From: Linderina pennispora
Lineage: Eukaryota; Kickxellomycota; Kickxellomycetes; Kickxellales; Kickxellaceae
Length of the DNA: 64,000 nt
Direction: 5' to 3'
Assembly: GCF_002104995.1 (NCBI RefSeq)
Contig: NW_024468257.1
Span: 372,001 to 436,000, forward strand
In this document: piece after piece, positions 1-10,848 of the stretch
Numbering within the stretch: position 1 is the stretch's first letter
How the letters are laid out: each line of letters starts with the position of its first letter
The notes under the pieces: generated by a model
The model's database searches: none
What the model saw: only the letters and a program-made list of their open reading frames with translations
Told to the model about the DNA's origin: nothing
Position numbers and translations under genes: made by a program

Positions 1-525
1 CATGTCTGTATCATCTCTGAGACTACTATCCGTAGCCTTCTGCCCCTTCACATCATCCGCTGCTGCACCTGTGACTGGCGATAGCTCCAGCCCCCTGCCA
101 GGCTCAAAAGCACTTAGCGACTGGACATTCCATTCAGGCATGCTCACTGCTCCCCGGTCATGTATTGCTGTGCAGCCTCAGCCCGGTAACATGCGCTGTT
201 TGGCGGTGGTTATGTTGAGAACAGGGCATATACAGAAATCGTCGACATTTACCACCGGGTCTCCAGACCGTGGGCCACAACGCGCTTCTCGTCTGTCTGG
301 TCCTCGATACCGGCAGGCACGATAGGAAACCTCTATGTGATTTTCGCCGGTAGCTTCGATCCTCAACTTCAAGACTGCGTCAACCGTTGACGTGTCTGAT
401 ACACAAGACGATTTATGGATGACACCCATGATGAGCGCGCCACGGGCATCGCCCAACATCATTGTCATGGACAACAATACGACGATTGCCAGCGGGCTGA
501 GCAGCTGACCTGCGGTTTTGAGCAA
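1..525 (-). pseudogene. Secreted-protein-like reading frame, interrupted, running off the left edge
   Basis: On the minus strand a frame open from about 525 to 178 starts with a strongly hydrophobic stretch (LSPLAIVVLLSMTMMLGDARG) that reads like a signal peptide, followed by a Cys-containing mature part. It ends at a TGA near 180, yet the same frame is open again from there to base 1, so a single stop interrupts a longer frame. No ATG lies before the hydrophobic stretch in this frame; an ATG at about 540 is in another frame, so the start is also unclear. I recognise no family. It may be an unannotated intron, a decayed gene or a sequence error. Confidence 0.3.
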
Positions 526-1408
526 TGTGGATGGACATTACCGACTATGCTCTGAACATCACTACAACCAAGCCGGATGTTAGGTATCCGCAGTACAGGG
601 TTGCATCAGGCGCTATGCAGGTACCCGCTTGATGCATTCTCGACAGCCATCGAGGGTTGCACGATTGTTATTGCTGGTGGTTTGGTGGTCAGCAATAACA
701 CCGTGACAGCAACCGTCGAGATGTATGGATGCATGCAAAGACGAAGGTGCCCTTACCACATTTGGTGCTTTTGCTGCCAGCCCTCAGCTGCCATGTGTTT
801 GTTTACTTTTATCGTTATTTTCACACAATGTACACGTACACATTCGGTGCCTCCCATCACGAGAGGACCTGCATTTCCATGATATGCAGGTCGCATCCAT
901 CAAAACTGCGTGTGGCTAGCCGTGCCAGTGCTGCCCAAGTGATGCCGTGGTAGCCGCAGAGACACGTACGCGCTATCAGTGCGGATCGCTTTTGATAGCT
1001 CGTGATCCCCCCGATATCCATTTGTGGACATCAGGCGCGATTATGCACGAGCAGTCTTGTGAGAAAAAACTGATGAGAAATATTTTTTTTTGACTTCTCA
1101 CGCTGGCTTTCCACCTTTTTTGTGGTCAGCGCCGCCCGTCTGATTTTTGCTCTTCTATTTGCTCCCTAGGATTGGCTCCTTGTGAAAGCCGTCCTGTGAT
1201 CCCCCGCCTTCTTGTCCTGTCCACCCTTCTTCTCCTCTCCAGCACAGACCCCCTTCTACTCTGTACACACCCCTTTTTGTATTGTTATCTTATCTATATT
1301 TGTACACATGTCGGACGTAGCTGCTGCACACGAGAGCGGGCTGGTACTGCAGCACGACGCACGGGCAGGGAACGCCGGGCTCCAGAAACCTGGAAGCTGT
1401 GGCTGCTA
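526..1408. other. Intergenic region, promoter side of the first carrier gene
   Basis: No convincing gene is seen; the open frames are short and have no recognisable composition. A pyrimidine-rich stretch (about 1200-1290) precedes the carrier. An ATG at 1308 opens a 33-codon frame that ends in a TAA overlapping the carrier ATG at 1409. It could be an upstream ORF or the displaced true start. Confidence 0.4.
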
Positions 1409-2452
1409 ATGGACCAGGCACCGTCGTCGGAAAACACTAGATATGCTGTCATGACCGGCGCAATTGGCGGAATTGCAGGCTGCACAGGTACGAGGAGAGG
1501 AACCATTATTCCACACAGTAATAGAGGGAGTGGCCAGTCGCTAACACTTACTTTATAGCCAAAACGGTGGTGGCGCCATTGGACCGGGTCAAGATTTTGT
1601 TCCAAACACACCACGTAAAGTACACACCGGTACGCAGGCACGCACTTTGGGCTCTTCAAGGCCGGGGCATCGATCTACCGCGAGTACGGCGTGCGCGGGC
1701 TTACTCCAGGGTCATTCGATGCAGCTGGCGAGGATATTCCCGTACGCAGCGGTCAAGTTCATGACATATGAGCAGCTGAAGCGGCAGCTTGGGCGGCATT
1801 TCAGCGATGCCCACTTGAGGAACTTTCTGGCAGGCTCGCTCTGCGGCGTCATCTCGGTCGCGGTCTCGTACCCGCTGGATATGATCCGGGTGCGGATGGC
1901 GTATATAACACCAGACGGCAGGCGGCAGCGGCAGAGCGTCATGCAGGTGGCGAAGCTGATCTACAGAGAGAAGGCGTACAGGTTTCGGGCTGTTCAACTT
2001 TTTCCGCGGGTTCCCTCTGTCGCTGATGGGGATCGTGCCGTATGGCGGCGTGTCGTTCCTGATGCACGAGTATTTCATGGAGTTGGCACGCACGCGGTTT
2101 CGCCCACATTGCCACATTGCCGCCGGCTGAGCGCAAGCCTAGCACCGACCGGAGGCGGAAGGTCAAGGAGCTGAAGAACTGGGCGGAGCTGACAGCTGGC
2201 GGCCTGTCGGGCGTCTTTGCGCAGACCGCAAGCTACCCGTTCGAGCTGGTGCGTCGGAAGATGCAGATTGCTGGCGCCCACGATCCGAACCGCCGGGCGA
2301 GCGCAGTCACAATCGCGGGCGATGTCTGGCGCAAGTCTGGAGTGCGCGGGTTCTTTGTCGGGCTGACCATTGGCTATGTCAAGGTTGTGCCGATGTTTGC
2401 TGTCTCGTTCTTTACGTACGAGAAGCTCAAGGCTATCTTCGATCTAGAATAA
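1409..2452 (+). pseudogene. LEU5: Leu5-type mitochondrial CoA carrier, copy 1, frame-broken
   Basis: This is a mitochondrial carrier of the Leu5/SLC25A42 type (CoA import across the inner membrane). Exon 1 is 1409-1487; a 71-nt GT-AG intron (1488-1558) sits at the same place as in copy 2. All three carrier signatures are present: PLDRVK, YPLDMIRVR and YPFELVRRK. Compared with copy 2, one extra base is needed near 1630, 1703 and 2101. A further +1 shift near 1981-1985 is shared with copy 2. Between lesions the protein is well conserved, ending FFVGLTIGYVKVVPMFAVSFFTYEKLKAIFDLE-like as Leu5 does. It is either a young pseudogene or a functional gene with sequence errors. The start is the first ATG in frame with the signature; an upstream frame remains open. 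Confidence 0.7.
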
Positions 2453-2769
2453 CAAAGTACATTGTATTGTTACATAGGCCATTAGGCTGTGGTTTTAATA
2501 CTGGCTGGAGCATTATTGGCCTGGCATCCATCAGCATACCATGATGGCGCGGGCTCCCTGAGTCCTGGTGGTTAATTTCACATGTACGCACATGCAAGGC
2601 GTGCATATATTGGACATATCCTTTGGCTTATCGCTGGCAGAGTACCGCGAGCCACAATACTGCCGCAGTCCCATCAGGTATTGATCACCGTAGGCTTCCT
2701 GTTGCAAAAATGGCCGCGGCTCCAGGATTTAAACCGCTATTGTTATCTTTGCTGTTAGGCCATTTCAGG
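2453..2769. other. Intergenic spacer between the two carrier copies
   Basis: About 317 bases with no gene; it serves as the 3' end of copy 1 and the promoter of copy 2. No clear regulatory motif is seen. Confidence 0.5.
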
Positions 2770-3885
2770 ATGTCTACAATCTCTGCCAGTACACGCGGCA
2801 GTGAGTTGGCGGGGCTAGAGAAGGCGGTGCCGACACCACCATCATCTCCCGGGAACGCGCTGTATATGACCATGACAGGAGCAATTGGGGGGATTGCAGG
2901 ATGTGCAGGTATGAATAGCATGTTGACCACACGAGGAAATTGGGGAGATGAATAAGAGAGCTGCATGGCTTACCTGAATGCTCTTTTGGTTTAGCCAAGA
3001 CTGTGGTAGCGCCGTTGGATCGAGTCCGGATCCTGTTCCAGACCCAGCATACGAAATACGCGCACTACGCAAGCACCCGCTTTGGTATGTTCAGGGCCGG
3101 CGCATCGATCTACCGTGAGTACGGCATGCGCGGGCTGTTCCAAGGGTACTCCATGCAGCTGGCACGTGTTTTTCCGTATGCCGCGGTAGAGCTCATGACA
3201 TACGAGCAGCTGAAGCGGCGGCTGGGCCAGCATATCGACGACAAGAACCTCAGAAATTTCCTGGCAGGCTCGCTCTGTGGCGTCATCTCAGTCGCAGTCT
3301 CGTACCCGCTGGACATGGTGCGAGTGCGGATGGCATACAATACTCCCGACGGAGCCCAGCAGCGACAGAGCATCCTGCAGGTCGTCTGGACAATCTACAC
3401 AGAGAGGGCGTACAGGTTTGGGACTGTTCAATTTCTTCCGCGGGTTCCCGCTGACGGTGGCTGGGATTGTGCCCTACGGCGGGGTGTCGTTTTTGACGCG
3501 CGAGTATCTTCGCGAGCTGGCGTGCACCCGGTTTGCACACATTGCTGCTCTGCCGCCTGGCGAGCGCAAGAGGGCGGGTGGCCGCAGGCGCAAGATGAAG
3601 GAGCTGAAGAGCTGGGCGGAGCTGACTGTCGGCGGGCTTACCGGTGTGTTTGCCCAGACTGCTAGCTACCCGTTTGAGCTTTTACGTCGCAAGATGCAGG
3701 TTGCTGGTGCCCACGATCCGAACAGTCGGGCCAGCGCATTCAAGGTCGCCAGCGACCTCTGGCATCAGTCGGGTGTCCGCGGTTTTTTTGTCGGACTAAC
3801 AATCGGGTACGTCAAGATGGTGCCCATGACTGCAGTGTTTTTCTTTACCTACGAGAAGCTCAAGGCCGTCTTTGATTTGGAGTAG
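2770..3885 (+). CDS. LEU5: Leu5-type mitochondrial CoA carrier, copy 2
   Basis: Six-helix mitochondrial carrier of the Leu5/SLC25A42 type, predicted to move coenzyme A (or its precursor) into mitochondria. Exon 1 is 2770-2908 and exon 2 is 2995-3885; the 86-nt intron splits an alanine codon. Signatures: PLDRVR in repeat 1, YPLDMVRVR in repeat 2, YPFELLRRK in repeat 3. The C-terminal GVRGFFVGLTIGYVK block is typical of Leu5 rather than of general carriers. The gene is a tandem duplicate of the copy 0.3 kb upstream. One +1 frame change is needed near 3415-3420 (after IYTERAYR, before GLFNFFRGF), at exactly the site of a lesion in copy 1. No normal intron fits there. Family assignment is firm; how this site is decoded is not. 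Confidence 0.85.
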
Positions 3886-3956
3886 TAGAAATAGATGTAG
3901 TGTTGAGTATTACCAGGATGTATTGGGATAGAGTTCATAGGGTTTGTGCAGGTGGC

Positions 3957-5186
3957 CTACTCGCGAGCATGCTTCGGCATGCCAGACTCAGTCAGCAGGG
4001 TCTCGGACTGATCAAGCACACGCGGGCCATCGCCGACCTCAGTGTGGATGAGTCTGCGCACCGCACCAGCCTGGAACTTGCCGACAGTCTCGGCAAGCTT
4101 GCGGACCGCGGGGTCCGAAATGGTCTGGCCAACCTCCTCGGCATTGACCAGGCTGAACGGGTTGGTGTAGAAGACCTCCGCCAGGACATCCTCGTCGCGC
4201 GGGAACAGGTATGCGAACAGCTCGACCAGATCACGCATCTCGCTCTTGGGCGCGTAGATAACGGCGTTGGGTCCAGCATCAAAGGTGTAGGCTGCAGCAG
4301 TGTATCCCTTAGCAGCATTGTAGGCGTGGATGATGCGGGTGACTGCGTGGCTGGTGTCGTTCATGTAGGCAATGGGCGGGTACGTGTCGAGGCAGACCGC
4401 ATGGAACTGGTTGGAGTCCTGCATGGTGATCTTGGCAAACTCTGCAAAGTCACGCTCCTGGATCGCCTTCTCCATCGCCTCCATCCGGGCCGGCACCACC
4501 GAGCGCACGCGCTCCGCAAACAGGGCCGAGGTCTCCACCGTGGTCTGCATGCCAGCGGTCGACGACACAGCCTTCTTCTTGTCCGAGACAACCAGAATCA
4601 GCGCCTGGAGCTCCGGCCAGTGTGCACGCTCAGCAACCTGCTGCGCCATCGAGTCCTCGCCATTATCCTTCTCGCCCATGCGCCAGGCCACGAATCCGCC
4701 AAACATCGACCGGCACGCCGACCCGCTGCCGACCCGCGCCACACGCGACAACTCCGCCGTGCTCTGCGGCAGCTTAAACAGCTCGCCCAGCGCGCTCACC
4801 AGCGCCGCATATCCGCTGGCCGACGATGCCAGCCCGGCCGCCGTCGGGAAGTTGTTCTCCGAGCACACATGGATCTTGTACTGCGACAGCCGAGGCAGCT
4901 CAGGGTTCTTGGCCTCCTCCGCTGCCCGCAGCGCGCGAGCGGTTCCAATCGAGTTCACCAGGCGCTTGGACGCCTGGATGTCCTCCTCGACGCCGTTCAG
5001 CCACAGGCGGTCAGACTTGAAGTCTGCCGAGCATGCGATCGTCGTGCGTGTGCTCAGGTGGTCCTGCGAGAGCGTCACCGAGAGCGACGAGTTGGTTGGC
5101 AGAATAAGCGACGGATCCCGCTTGCCCCAGTACTTGATCACAGCAATGTTGACTGGCGAAGTAACGGTTGCGGAGTAGATTGCCAT
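3957..5186 (-). CDS. MVD1: Diphosphomevalonate decarboxylase
   Basis: ATP-dependent decarboxylation of mevalonate 5-diphosphate to isopentenyl diphosphate, the last step of the mevalonate route to sterols and isoprenoids. The 409-residue intron-free protein begins MAIYSATVTSPVNIAVIKYW, the family start, so the ATG at 5186 is preferred to one five codons upstream at 5201. The GHMP-kinase ATP loop NFPTAAGLASSASG is near residue 115, and the family blocks VGSGSACRSMFGGFV and FDAGPNA follow. Length and motifs are normal. The gene is convergent with the Leu5 copy, with only about 70 bases between stops. A 435-codon open frame on the opposite strand is a shadow of this gene. Confidence 0.97.
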   Translation of the reverse strand: MAIYSATVTSPVNIAVIKYWGKRDPSLILPTNSSLSVTLSQDHLSTRTTIACSADFKSDRLWLNGVEEDIQASKRLVNSIGTARALRAAEEAKNPELPRLSQYKIHVCSENNFPTAAGLASSASGYAALVSALGELFKLPQSTAELSRVARVGSGSACRSMFGGFVAWRMGEKDNGEDSMAQQVAERAHWPELQALILVVSDKKKAVSSTAGMQTTVETSALFAERVRSVVPARMEAMEKAIQERDFAEFAKITMQDSNQFHAVCLDTYPPIAYMNDTSHAVTRIIHAYNAAKGYTAAAYTFDAGPNAVIYAPKSEMRDLVELFAYLFPRDEDVLAEVFYTNPFSLVNAEEVGQTISDPAVRKLAETVGKFQAGAVRRLIHTEVGDGPRVLDQSETLLTESGMPKHARE

Positions 5187-5510
5187 GTTGAAAGAATGCA
5201 AATTTAAAAACGGACTGTTTAGATGAGCAGAGAAAAAAAGCCAAACGCTAGCTTGCGCCGGCTGGTAGATTTTGTGGCCTGGTTGACATGGCGCCGATCT
5301 TTCGGTCTTTGAATTCCATTTGCCATCAGATGATCACGTGAGTGATGTTTACAACTGATTTCACCGGCATTTACTCCTGAGTGTTGCGAGGGAGCAGTCA
5401 TAAGACAGCGGCTGGAACACCCCCACAGTTACAGCGCCAGATGTGTTTTAAATATCCTGCGACCGGGGAGGCTGTGCAAACTACAGGGGATACTCATAGT
5501 CCTCCTCCCA
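5187..5510. other. Intergenic region upstream of MVD1
   Basis: About 320 bases between the MVD1 start and the 3' end of the P-loop gene. No gene or clear element seen. Confidence 0.5.
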
Positions 5511-6473
5511 TCAGACCCTAGGTTGGATATGGATGGGGACACATAGCGGATCACTACCAAAATATTCCCCCATGTTTGTGTTGCCCTGGGGCGCACCAAC
5601 AATAAAGAATCCTGCGCTCCTGAGCTCATGGATGATGATGTGGACATCGCGATCGAGAGGTCCATCCGGTCCGAACACAGCATCAATGTTGTCAAAGAAA
5701 AAGAATGGCTTGAGCGGCAAGTAGATTGTGTTCCCGTTTCTGTTGGCAAATGATCCTCGTCTAGTACCGAATGAGATTAGCCCCATTGCAACCTTTCTAG
5801 CCAATGTGCGAATGTTGGTTGTCGAAACAACATCAACATCCTGGAGTATCTCGTTGAATCCTTCCTCCTCATCAAACGCGACAAACATTGCCTGCACCAG
5901 GTACGCGACCTTGGCTTGCCAATCGGGTACTGCCTGGCCGTCGACGTAAAACTCTTTGCAGTTGACCCATTCGTTGCAGTCCCTGACAAAGATCACTCGC
6001 CCGTTGCCATGCTGCCGGATGATATGCGCCGCAATCTCGAGCATGAAGTAGCTCTTTCCATTGCCAGTCTCGCCCGAAAAAATTCTCTGGTTATGAATCA
6101 AATTGGCATTTGAGGTTCCGGGGCCAGTACTAGTCCGAGCAAGCGGCAGAATACCAGGTTTACGAGACTTGTCCGGGTTCAAAGCGCTATTGGCGTACTT
6201 GTCGATGGCAGTTATGAGGTTGCTCATGCTTCCGAGCCGAGTCTCCATACTGACTGCTTGTAGTTGCTCACCAACCGAAATGGGGTACCTGATGTCAGGC
6301 AGGGCAGCAATGAGGCTGCGAGTCCTGATGTTTGCGCTAGTGAGGGCATCGATTGTGCGGATGCTGTAGTCACTGTGCTGGCGAGCCTCCATTTGGCTCC
6401 AAACCTCAGATGTTTCGAGGTATCTTGCCAATGCATTGGCGAACCTGAATGCTTGATCGTCAGCGTCCTCCAT
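5511..6473 (-). CDS. P-loop NTPase of unknown function
   Basis: A 320-residue protein with a Walker A motif GETGNGKS (about residue 133) and a hydrophobic Walker B-like FFFFDNID (about residue 260). The rest does not match a family I can name. The arrangement (Walker A, then a long segment with EWVNCKEFYVDG, then Walker B) recalls DAP3-like mitochondrial ribosomal GTPases and the P-loop domain of Crinkler-type proteins, but neither is established. No signal peptide or membrane segment. The first in-frame ATG is at 6473; the open frame extends nine codons upstream without an ATG. The N-terminus before the P-loop is short, so it could be a fragment of a larger gene. Confidence 0.55.
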   Translation of the reverse strand: MEDADDQAFRFANALARYLETSEVWSQMEARQHSDYSIRTIDALTSANIRTRSLIAALPDIRYPISVGEQLQAVSMETRLGSMSNLITAIDKYANSALNPDKSRKPGILPLARTSTGPGTSNANLIHNQRIFSGETGNGKSYFMLEIAAHIIRQHGNGRVIFVRDCNEWVNCKEFYVDGQAVPDWQAKVAYLVQAMFVAFDEEEGFNEILQDVDVVSTTNIRTLARKVAMGLISFGTRRGSFANRNGNTIYLPLKPFFFFDNIDAVFGPDGPLDRDVHIIIHELRSAGFFIVGAPQGNTNMGEYFGSDPLCVPIHIQPRV

Positions 6474-7347
6474 AGGCTGCTCGATAGTGTGATAGAACAA
6501 TCAATTGTGCTGCTGAAGGTGATAAAGGAAGCTCAAAGAGAAAGATGGGTAGTGGGATAGTGGGCGAGAGAGAAACGGAGGAGTACCGCATGCTTTAAAT
6601 ACAGTTTAGCGACCCTAGGCGATGTAAAAGAGTTGTAGAGTTTGTCGAGTTCAGAAATATTATGCTTGAGTTTTATACATGAGCGACTCAGTGATATGAT
6701 GAGTTGGATGGGCAGACTAAATGAGCAAGTATATTGAATCGAATCATATATCACGTTTTGAGTTTGATCATGCCACACGCATATTGTTGGTAGCTGGTAA
6801 TGCGCCTGCCGTATTGTTGACTGAGGTCATTGAGTTTGGTGCATCAGAAGCCATCCGCTATTGTTTAAAGGATGCTATATAGATGGTGCTGAGCGAAGGA
6901 GAACGCAAGCATGATCAACTAGCTGGGATTAATATGCTCCCCACTTGGCCGATTATCAAATTAGGGCGACGATGTCGATCCTGGGACATACGCAAGCTCG
7001 TATTGTTGGAGTGCTACAGTCGTCACTGGCTGTAGCATGATATCAGCTGAGACATCCAAGGGAGCTGTTAACAAGCCGAGTTTCACTATCACAGCACAAA
7101 AATAGGGCTGTGTAGCTGAAATGGGCTTTCAGGTTAGGCATTGATAATGCGTGGATACACAAACAATCCCCTAGATGACCTCCATTGCTGCCAGGTGTAT
7201 TGATGCTGCCAGCCCCTCTCGGATTCCATCCACTACCACATGGCATCTATTTACTAATTCTCCAACGACTGCTTGGATCGCCACTGGTGGGCATGGCCAG
7301 CACAGGTGTATATTGTTTTGCTCCAGTGTATCAAGATCCTTCCTTTG
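6474..7347. other. Intergenic region, AT-richer
   Basis: About 870 bases, noticeably richer in A and T than the coding neighbours. I found no coding, RNA-gene or repeat signal. Confidence 0.5.
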
Positions 7348-8571
7348 CTACAGGTTTTGCAAATCGGCCATGTCGCGACGAACAGCCTGTGTTTCCTGGA
7401 CAATTCGGGCATAGGACTGGGCAATCTCCTGGAATTCCTCTCCAGCCTCGCGGTAGATCGCCAGCTGCTCGTCCAGCACGGCCTGTTCTTTGAGCAGCCG
7501 TGCCTCCTCGGTTTTCAACAGGCCACGCAGCGACTCCAGCGCCTGTACGGTCTCGGCGCTATACAGCTCGTTGAACATGTCAGCAGCAATAATGCGGAGC
7601 TTCAGCGACAGGCTGTGGATGAGTCCGCCAAAGTAGCTTTCCAGCGCCTGGGCGGTCTCGTAAATGGGCGAGCTGCGCTCCAGCGCGCACAACGAGCAGA
7701 GGAGCGTGGCTTCGTTTGTGAGCTCGGCAATATACTGCACATGGGCGCGGATGAGATCCAGCTGCGCGTGCTCTGCGTCAGCGGGCGTCGGCAGGCCAGA
7801 CAACTCGGTGATGCCCGGGATGGCTTGGACACAGGCCAGCTTGCGCTCAATATGCATGCTGATGTTTGCATCAATGGGGACATTCTCCATGGCGACATTG
7901 ATGTCCAGCAGCGGCGTGCTGTCAGGCAGGACAAGACTCGCCTTGGCCTGGGCCAGCAAGAGTGCCTATGGACAATAGATGGGCTTTAATTTACGCATGG
8001 TGTGTCGGGCTGAATGCCCATCCCTCTGCTTCCCCTTATCCCGCTGCCTCTCGTTCGCAGGCACTTGCCTTTTTTGTAAGCGCGTCTCCGTGTTCTTCGC
8101 TGCATTCAAACAGGTCTTGCTGCTCCAAGTATCGGCGCCGTGCCGCGCGCACCTCAGCGTCCTACAGACAGCACAGGGGGTGTGGGATGTTGTCAGCGGC
8201 CTGTATTTCCTGGCCTCCCCAATTTAGGTAGGAACATGTGACCGGCTGTTCGCATTAAGGCACTTTTACTCAGGAACTGGGGCGTTCCGAGGGGCGGACA
8301 GTGCACAGGATCCTCCCCCGAGGAGTGCCTTCTGCTACGTCGTGGGTGGGGCACGATTTGCATGTATTCCGTTTGCTGGTTAATGAACATGCCCCTCTTT
8401 CCGGCGGCACGCATGCGCATTCTCTTCCGTAATTTCTCTCTCTTCTCGGAGCCACGGGGAAGAGTGTGGGAGCGAGAGAGATAGAGCGCGCCTATTTACC
8501 TGTTCCCCGCGGCGCAAGCGCAGAAGGCGCTGCTCGACATCGAGCACTGCTGCGCGGCTTATTGGCGACAT
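7348..8571 (-). CDS. HAUS4: HAUS augmin-like complex subunit 4
   Basis: Three exons on the minus strand: 8500-8571 (ATG at 8571), 8069-8161 and 7348-7965. Intron 1 (8162-8499) is GT-AG; intron 2 (7966-8068) is GC-AG with the strong GCAAGT donor. All junctions are in phase 0. The product of about 260 residues is helical. Its C-terminal block (SLKLRIIAADMF, then a run ending YREAGEEFQEIAQSYARIVQ) resembles the conserved end of HAUS4, where the human protein reads YEVLGEEFDRLVKEYTVL. Augmin recruits gamma-tubulin to existing microtubules in the spindle. The protein is shorter than human HAUS4. An ATATATAT stretch lies about 50 bases upstream. Family call is by pattern memory only. Confidence 0.6.
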
Positions 8572-9943
8572 GGCGGAGCAGGCAATTAGTTGTTTCGGCG
8601 TGTGGAGGAAGAAAGGTGGCAATATATATGATCGAGAGAAATGACAACAAGCGGCGATCCCGAACACATCCCCCACGGCGCAGGCGGGGGTTGGGAATTG
8701 CCAGGCATATCGTGCCAGTCAGTGTTATGGATTGTGGACACAACATGGAAGGCACCGCGACGTGATGCACGCTGGGGGAGGCTTGAAGGCATCTCAACAA
8801 GCGGTGTTCAGCAAAACGGCGCTGTTGTGCGCAGCGACAGGCATGCGGATATTTGTTTTGGGCTGTGCCACAGCCGCTCTAGTCCAGCTGGACAAGGTTT
8901 TTGGGAACAGATAATGTGTCATCCGCCTGCCTCTCCCCCGAGTCGCTCCTGCTGCCCGAATTCTAATCGCCCCCGCCCCGGTGTGCAGACTGCATGCCGC
9001 GCGCACCAAATCGGGGAACTGCGAGAAAGGGCGGTCACTGGCAATTTGGAATATCGCGTCTCGTGAGACGGGATCATCCAGCCCTTTCGCCAGCCTAATT
9101 CCCCTGTGCGCTGTTTGCTGCCTGGCCAGTGGCAGTGTGTACCTGGCCCCTTGTCGATACCCTCGCCCAAAGGCGTCAATGGCATCCCTCGGGAGCAGCA
9201 TTTTCCTCTCAATGCCTGAAAGAAAAGAAATAACAGCCCAGCCAGAAGCCAACAATCAGGTTTTTGTGCTATTCTCTGTGTTTTAGCTGACTGGGCCTTG
9301 TTGGTAAAAGGCGGCTGATTGGTGGGTGGCCTCTGCACTCTCTTTTCTGCCCCTCCCCAGGCATTCGTTTTTATTGCATCTGCTCGGGCAAGGCGAGAAA
9401 AAAAAACCAGTGGATTTTTTCTCTCTTCCTCTCCCCGTTTAATCTTTATTTCCTTTCTCTTCCGTTTTTCTCTCACAAAAGCAGCCTTTTCTACATTTCG
9501 TTATTTTTCAGTTTGCTCAATTTCCGCGTAGAGAGGAGAGAAAAAGACATTTAGAGCCGTCGGTTTTATAAAATAGCTCTGTCGCATATCCTTTCGCTCT
9601 CCCTTTTTCTCCTGCTAAGCCGTCTCGCTTGTTTTGGCTGGTGGGCTTCTGAAACCTGTCCTGTTTCCTTCTTTGTGCCCCCTGCCTTGATTGGAGAGCT
9701 TAAATTTTTCTCGCCTATTTCCTCGCCGGTGCCGCCCCCGCTTGCTGCTTGTTTTTTTAGTTGTTTGCCAACGGAGCGAGCCCATTCCTCTTTTCTCCCC
9801 TCATTTGTGCCCCAGCACCTGCTCGCTATATATTTCGTTTTCTTTGTCCTTGTCCCAGAACTGCATAAAACGAGGTCAGCCTCCCCATTCTTTTTCTGCT
9901 CTTTCTCTACTACAACACAGCCTGCTGGGTAATAAGCGTGACC
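8572..9943. other. Divergent promoter region between HAUS4 and MUB1
   Basis: About 1.4 kb without a gene. The half next to MUB1 (9400-9940) is strongly pyrimidine-rich on the plus strand, as in many fungal 5' leaders, with a TATA-like CTATATAT at 9826-9833 about 110 bases before the MUB1 start. Confidence 0.5.
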
Positions 9944-10792
9944 ATGCGCGAGTCCAATTTTCATTTCCCCTCGCTCAACAAGGCGTGCGTGTCGATTACG
10001 TCTGCGCTATACGACCGGCGAGCCCTGGACTGCACAGCTGACCTGCCGCTGGTGAACTCACTGTCTCACCTCAACTACTTGACATCGTCGTCGGCGCGCA
10101 TTCGAGAGATTCTGACGACCGACGGCGGGCTGGAGCGGCTGGTGCGGATTCTGCGGACGACCAAGGTGACGGAGGACACACTGCACAGCTGGAAGTGGAC
10201 AATGGCGTTCCACTGCATAGTCAACGTCGGAGTGCGCGGGTCGCAGGAAATCCGGCAGCGCGTGGTGCAGGTGGGCGCGGTGCCAATTTTGGTTGAAATC
10301 CTGAACGCATATCTGATGGGCACCGAGGTCATCCAGCTGGAGCAGCAGTACCGGGCCGCCCTGAGCGCCCACATGGAGCAGCCGCTGCCCAAGATGCTCG
10401 ACTTTAACCCGAATGAGGCTGGTACCGCGGACGAACACTCGGAGATTAGCGACCCGTCAAACACAATTATAACTGTTCACTCCATTGCGTCGGGCGCGGC
10501 ACACTCTACCGGTGCAGCTTCGTCCCGGTCCTCGGGCTCGGCTGCTGCCGCTGCTGCTGCGCGTAACAATGCTGCCCAGGCTGCCGCTGCCGCTGCCGTC
10601 GCCGCGGTGTCTGGTATTAACCCTATCCCAGTTTCTGTTCCTCCTATGCAGCAGCAACAGCAGCAGCAGCCGCCGCAGACTGGAGATGCCTCTAGCCAGC
10701 AGGTGGCTGTAGCACAGCAGCATCTCCAGCAGCTACAGCAGCAGCAGCAACTTCTTCAGCAGCAGCAATTGCAACAGCAGCTCCAGCAGCTC

Positions 10793-10848
<56 letters not shown>

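Noticed and set aside
577-953. Three overlapping plus-strand open frames of 64-101 codons
   Set aside because: Short, mutually overlapping, Cys/His/Thr-rich and without start context or homology; taken as chance.
3900-5207. 435-codon plus-strand open frame opposite MVD1
   Set aside because: It lies exactly antisense to a complete, conserved MVD1 gene and has the Arg/His/Leu-rich composition of a shadow frame.
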